Assembly (NCBI RefSeq): GCF_003382275.1
Contig: NZ_QTJX01000007.1
Coordinates: 1 to 64,000 of the forward strand
Source of the DNA: Flagellimonas nanhaiensis
Lineage (GTDB): Bacteria > Bacteroidota > Bacteroidia > Flavobacteriales > Flavobacteriaceae
Length of the DNA stretch: 64,000 nucleotides
Direction of reading: 5' to 3'
Below, in pieces: positions 60,698-64,000 of this stretch (positions are counted from its first letter, which is position 1; every line of letters begins with the position of its first letter). Made by a program: the position numbers and the translations under genes. Below the pieces are notes generated by a model. The model searched no databases. It was not told the origin of the DNA and saw only the letters and a list, made by a program, of their open reading frames with translations.

Positions 60698-61426
60698 ATG
60701 TATAAGTCACTTCTCATTTTTAGATTGGTTTGGTTTGGAGGCATATTGCTCCTACAAGGCTGTGCCGCACAATCTCAATTGATTGAGAATGAATTACAGA
60801 CCGTTACAAAAGAAAACCTTCGCTATTACCTCTATTATCCAAAAGGTTATGAAGCCAACGAGGACAGTGAGTATGGGATTTTACTCTTTTTACATGGTGG
60901 AGGAGAAGCAGGAGGAAATCTTGAGCAGATAAAGGAGAATGGACCACCCAAACTTTTGGTAGAAGGGAAACAGTTTCCTTTTTTGGTTCTGGCTCCACAA
61001 AATCCTCATGAAAAAAAGTGGTGGAACACCGAAGCGGTTGTCCAATTATTGGATTCAGTAATTGAAACCAATCGAGTGGATAAAAATCGTATCTATTTAA
61101 CAGGACTCAGTAGGGGAGGAAATGCAGCATGGGAACTGGCCACCCAATATCCCGATAAATTTGCTGCCCTAGCCGTGGTGTGTGGTATGGCACCCTTGCC
61201 CTATGCACATTGGATTGACAAAGAAATGCCCATATGGGTTTTTCATGGTGCCAAAGACGATGTGATTCAGGTGAGTGAATCGGACGAAATGGTTGCAAAG
61301 CTAAAAAAGATGGGGTACCAGGTTAAATATACCCGTTATCCCAATGTAGGACACAATGCATGGGAAAAAGCATATACCACAGAATCCTTGTATACTTGGT
61401 TTGCCCAACAAAAACGTGTAAATTGA
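60698..61426 (+). CDS. Esterase/PHB-depolymerase-like lipoprotein (242 aa)
   Basis: From ATG 60698 the product has a lipoprotein signal (RLVWFGGILLLQGCAAQ); the upstream in-frame reading from 60659 does not add anything. The body is an alpha/beta hydrolase of the feruloyl esterase/LpqC type with HGGGEAGGN near residue 70, GLSRGG (about 135-140) as nucleophile elbow and VFHGAKDDVIQVSES later, then NVGHNAWEKAY as His region. It probably cleaves an ester or amide in the periplasm. Confidence 0.78.
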   Translation: MYKSLLIFRLVWFGGILLLQGCAAQSQLIENELQTVTKENLRYYLYYPKGYEANEDSEYGILLFLHGGGEAGGNLEQIKENGPPKLLVEGKQFPFLVLAPQNPHEKKWWNTEAVVQLLDSVIETNRVDKNRIYLTGLSRGGNAAWELATQYPDKFAALAVVCGMAPLPYAHWIDKEMPIWVFHGAKDDVIQVSESDEMVAKLKKMGYQVKYTRYPNVGHNAWEKAYTTESLYTWFAQQKRVN

Positions 61427-61431
61427 TTTAG

Positions 61432-62145
61432 ATGAAGTATTCCATATATATTCTAGTCTTACTTGTGTCAGTAATCGGCTGCCGCGAAAAACAACAGGAG
61501 GTACCTAAACAATTGGTTCCGGACCAACAGGTTCTCAGGGAAATTGAAGAACCAAATGTCCAAAAATCGAAATTGAGAAGTTTTGAAGGTTTGGCAGACA
61601 CTACTTTTGTTCGTTTGGCGGATTTTAGCGAAGATTTTGTTTATGATCTCCGTTATGCCACTGAGAACAATTTCCTAAAGGCCAAGGTCTATGATTGTGC
61701 CGAATGTTACACCAGGGTGAAAACAGCCAAAGCCCTTATAAAGGCAAACCAAGATTTTATCACCCAAGGAGTCCGAATCAAATTTTTTGATTGTTATCGC
61801 CCTAATTCGGTGCAGTACAAGATGTGGGAGATAGTCCCCAATCCTCAATATGTGGCGAACCCGGTAAAAGGTTCTATCCATAACAAAGGGGGTGCGGTGG
61901 ATATCACTTTGGTTGACATGGAAGGGAACGAACTGGACATGGGAACGGATTTCGACTTTTTTGGAAAAAGGGCCTATCACGATAACCTGGATTTGCCCGA
62001 AGAGGTTCTAGCCAATAGAAAGCTTTTGAAAGAAACCATGGAGGCTCATGGATTTTGGTCCATTAGAACAGAATGGTGGCATTATAATCTCTCCGCAGGC
62101 TCCAACGATAAAGTCGCAAATTTCAAATGGGATTGCAAAGACTGA
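61432..62145 (+). CDS. D-alanyl-D-alanine dipeptidase-like lipoprotein (VanX/DdpX, M15D)
   Basis: The lipoprotein signal ends VLLVSVIGC. The peptidase body has the family sequence VYDLRYATENNF (about 69-80), FFDCYRPNSVQYKMW (about 121-135), SIHNKGGAVDITLVD (about 148-162, SxHxxGxAxD) and the last zinc ligand EWWHYN (about 217-222). Such enzymes recycle D-Ala-D-Ala or act on peptidoglycan fragments. It follows the esterase by 5 bases. Confidence 0.88.
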   Translation: MKYSIYILVLLVSVIGCREKQQEVPKQLVPDQQVLREIEEPNVQKSKLRSFEGLADTTFVRLADFSEDFVYDLRYATENNFLKAKVYDCAECYTRVKTAKALIKANQDFITQGVRIKFFDCYRPNSVQYKMWEIVPNPQYVANPVKGSIHNKGGAVDITLVDMEGNELDMGTDFDFFGKRAYHDNLDLPEEVLANRKLLKETMEAHGFWSIRTEWWHYNLSAGSNDKVANFKWDCKD

Positions 62146-62159
62146 ACAAATTCAAAATA

Positions 62160-63089
62160 ATGAACAAAATAAGACTTACACCTATTTTAATATGCCTAGT
62201 AACGCTTATGGGAACTAATCTTTCAGCCCAGGACGCTATCGTGTCCTTATGGCCCAATAAAATACCAAATCAAAGTCCATCAAAAGAAAAGGAAGAGGAT
62301 GTAGTTGAAGATATCAGATGGATACGAAATGTCCAGAATCCAATTATTGAAGTCTATTTGCCTGGCAAGGGTAGCGCAAATGGCAGAGCAGTTTTGATTT
62401 TTCCAGGTGGGGGTTATCATGGGTTGGCCTATGATTGGGAAGGCTCGGACATAGCCAAAATGCTAAACTCCAAAGGAATTGCGGGAATTGTTGTGAAATA
62501 TCGTTTACCGTTGTCAAAGTCCATCACTGAAAAAAAAGAGGTAGTGCCATTGCAGGATGCGCAACGCGCTATGCGTTTGGTAAGGAGTAGGGCAAAGGAA
62601 TGGAATATAAATGAGGATGAGATAGGAGTAATCGGTTTTTCCGCGGGAGGTCATCTGGCATCTACCTTGGGAGTTTATTATGGGGAGCAGGTTTATGAAA
62701 AACAGGATGATGTAGATGATCTAAATGCGCGTCCAAATTTCATGGCCTTAATTTATCCGGTAATCTCAATGGAAGATGAAACCACCCATGTGGGGACTAG
62801 AGGAGCGCTTCTGGGTGAAAATCCTACCGATGAACTGATCAACCGTTTTTCTACCCATAAAAATATATCAGAAACCACCCCTCCAACATTTATATTGCAT
62901 GCTGTGGATGATGAAGCAGTTCCTGTTGAGAACAGCGTGTTATTGTTTAGCTCATTGAAGAATAAGGGAGTTCCCGCGACCATGCACATTTATCCGACTG
63001 GCGGACATGGATTTTCATTGGCTTTACAGGACAAGCGATTGAAGGGTTGGGTAGGGCTGCTGTTTGATTGGATTGAAAATTTGGAATAA
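62160..63089 (+). CDS. Exported alpha/beta hydrolase, xylan-esterase-like (309 aa)
   Basis: From ATG 62160 the product has a signal peptide ending NLSAQ; the earlier in-frame reading at 62127 lies within the dipeptidase end. The alpha/beta core contains FPGGGYHGLAYDWEG (about 80-94), IGVIGFSAGGHLAST (Ser161) and HAVDDEAVPVENSV, then PTGGHGFSLA with His. This matches exported esterase/lipase families common in Bacteroidota polysaccharide or peptidoglycan turnover. Its stop lies 3 bases from the convergent methyltransferase stop. Confidence 0.82.
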   Translation: MNKIRLTPILICLVTLMGTNLSAQDAIVSLWPNKIPNQSPSKEKEEDVVEDIRWIRNVQNPIIEVYLPGKGSANGRAVLIFPGGGYHGLAYDWEGSDIAKMLNSKGIAGIVVKYRLPLSKSITEKKEVVPLQDAQRAMRLVRSRAKEWNINEDEIGVIGFSAGGHLASTLGVYYGEQVYEKQDDVDDLNARPNFMALIYPVISMEDETTHVGTRGALLGENPTDELINRFSTHKNISETTPPTFILHAVDDEAVPVENSVLLFSSLKNKGVPATMHIYPTGGHGFSLALQDKRLKGWVGLLFDWIENLE

Positions 63090-63092
63090 GCT

Positions 63093-64000
63093 CTACACCT
63101 TCTTACAACGCAACACCACCATAGTGTTGTTTTCAATTTTTGTGAAGAATAGATACGTTTCCCCACCATCCTTGATTTTATGTTTTTTTCGAAGTTCGGC
63201 TACCGAAAGAGGGAAGTTTCGTGTGGTTATGTTTGCCTTTAAGTTCTTTTGGGTCTTGAACAGGTTTTTTGAATAGGGAAGGATTTCCTCTACCTTGAAT
63301 CGTCGTCCGGGAAAATCCTTCAATTCTGATGAAGTAAAAAGATGGGAATGCGGGTGAAGCTTTGTTAATTGAAACTCTCTACCAACACTTTTGAACCCTC
63401 CGGATTTTAATATAGCAGCGTTTGGTTCATAGAGATAACTTTCAGGATTACCGTAGTTGATGATTGCTTCGGATTCTCCGTGCAGCCAAAAATCAAAAAT
63501 TTGATGGGTATCCTGAAGAAGATTGGCAGTTCTGATATGAATATCCCCTAAAAAACCATGCTGCAAAACAAATAGAAGCTCTTTTACTTCATTTTTAACT
63601 GCAACAACATGGATTTCCTTGACAAAATCCAATTCCTTTATTCCTTGTTTTATATCCAACAGGGGAGAAGTTTTCACTAAGATATTTTTAGTGCTTTGAA
63701 AAAGCAATGAAAGATTTTCGGGAAGATTTGGGATACAATCTTCCAACAAAAACACCTTTCCTTTATGGTCACTTCTTCGAGAAGGATCAACATATAACCA
63801 ATCAAAAGTTTTGTCTATGGTTTTTAGATAATCAATTCCGTTTTTTGCAAGACAGTTTATATTATTTTGATTGAGTACCTGAAAATTATGTTGAGCTATT
63901 TCACTAAGGTTGGAATCTATCTCACAATGAACGACTTCATGGAACTTTTTTAAAAAAAAATAACTGTCCACTCCCAAACCACCCGTGAGATCAACAAGGG
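63093..64000 (-). CDS. Class I methyltransferase with THUMP-like C-terminus (partial)
   Basis: The leftward gene is open to the window edge. The first visible residues (LVDLTGGLGVDS) are the SAM-binding motif I, followed by HCEIDSNLSEIAQHNFQVL and WLYVDPSRRSD, motif IV, as in THUMP-like-domain methyltransferases. The C-terminal part has KTSPLLDIKQGIKELDFVKE and FLHGESEAIINYG-type segments. The true start lies beyond 64000, so the N-terminus is missing. The substrate is unknown. Confidence 0.82.
   Translation of the reverse strand, partial: LVDLTGGLGVDSYFFLKKFHEVVHCEIDSNLSEIAQHNFQVLNQNNINCLAKNGIDYLKTIDKTFDWLYVDPSRRSDHKGKVFLLEDCIPNLPENLSLLFQSTKNILVKTSPLLDIKQGIKELDFVKEIHVVAVKNEVKELLFVLQHGFLGDIHIRTANLLQDTHQIFDFWLHGESEAIINYGNPESYLYEPNAAILKSGGFKSVGREFQLTKLHPHSHLFTSSELKDFPGRRFKVEEILPYSKNLFKTQKNLKANITTRNFPLSVAELRKKHKIKDGGETYLFFTKIENNTMVVLRCKKV

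Overview
The window is a Flavobacteriaceae-type (Bacteroidota) chromosome segment carrying the larger part of an integrated tailed prophage. The evidence for the host group is: a type IX secretion (T9SS) type B adhesin paired with a PorP/SprF protein, a second large protein with a T9SS type A-like C-terminus, signal peptides of the form ...AQ/...SQ, lipoproteins with a plain LxGC box, weak Shine-Dalgarno sites, and promoter-like TAnnTTTG boxes. Genus cannot be decided from the sequence alone.

Positions 1 to about 34,254 are prophage, running off the left edge. Early genes (96-3353) hold small phage proteins, a DUF1376-like replication initiator with an iteron/palindrome cluster and AT-rich tract inside its own gene (a lambda O-like origin candidate), and a DnaC-like helicase loader. 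Then come TerS, a tiny zinc-ribbon protein that is easily missed, and a GpA-type TerL. The head module is lambda-like (S49 protease, decoration protein, gpE-type capsid). An initiator-like tRNA-Met sits inside the late region. The tail is Mu-like and contractile (sheath, tube, frameshifted chaperone, tape measure, gp46/gp47/gp48, two related tail-fibre-type proteins, gpN, gpP, gp45 homologues). The gpW and portal genes, which normally follow TerL, lie after the baseplate genes, 17 kb away. An exact 45-bp repeat precedes both the protease gene and the gpW gene.

The right part of the prophage (25,756-34,109) has a run of genes whose products begin with host-style Sec signal peptides: a fibre-like protein, a LamG-like lectin and a pectate-lyase-like beta-helix protein. 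A lysis cassette follows (three small membrane proteins, an M15-type endolysin candidate, an exported protein and a lipoprotein with a C-terminal membrane segment like a unimolecular spanin), then two counter-oriented genes, an SRAP-domain protein (start at the second ATG, exposing Cys2) and a last small gene. The right attachment site is the 3' part of a tRNA-Arg(TCT) gene (34,211-34,254) followed by the displaced tRNA terminator. No integrase or repressor is visible; they should lie left of the window.

From 34.5 kb on, the DNA is host chromosome: a membrane-bound AraC-type regulator; a cluster of exported hydrolases and proteases (PDZ-alpha/beta hydrolase, trypsin-like protease, DUF2911 protein, retropepsin-like protease, beta-propeller lipoprotein, DUF885 peptidase); a MarR regulator with a large NHL/RHS-like protein; a three-gene operon of a standalone DUF4347 protein, a 2067-residue T9SS adhesin and PorP/SprF; a Crp/Fnr regulator; a PQQ-type sugar dehydrogenase-like lipoprotein; a giant FG-GAP/UnbV/vanadium-haloperoxidase-like fusion; and a final cluster with a deoxyribonucleotidase, two esterase-like proteins, a VanX-like dipeptidase and a truncated methyltransferase.
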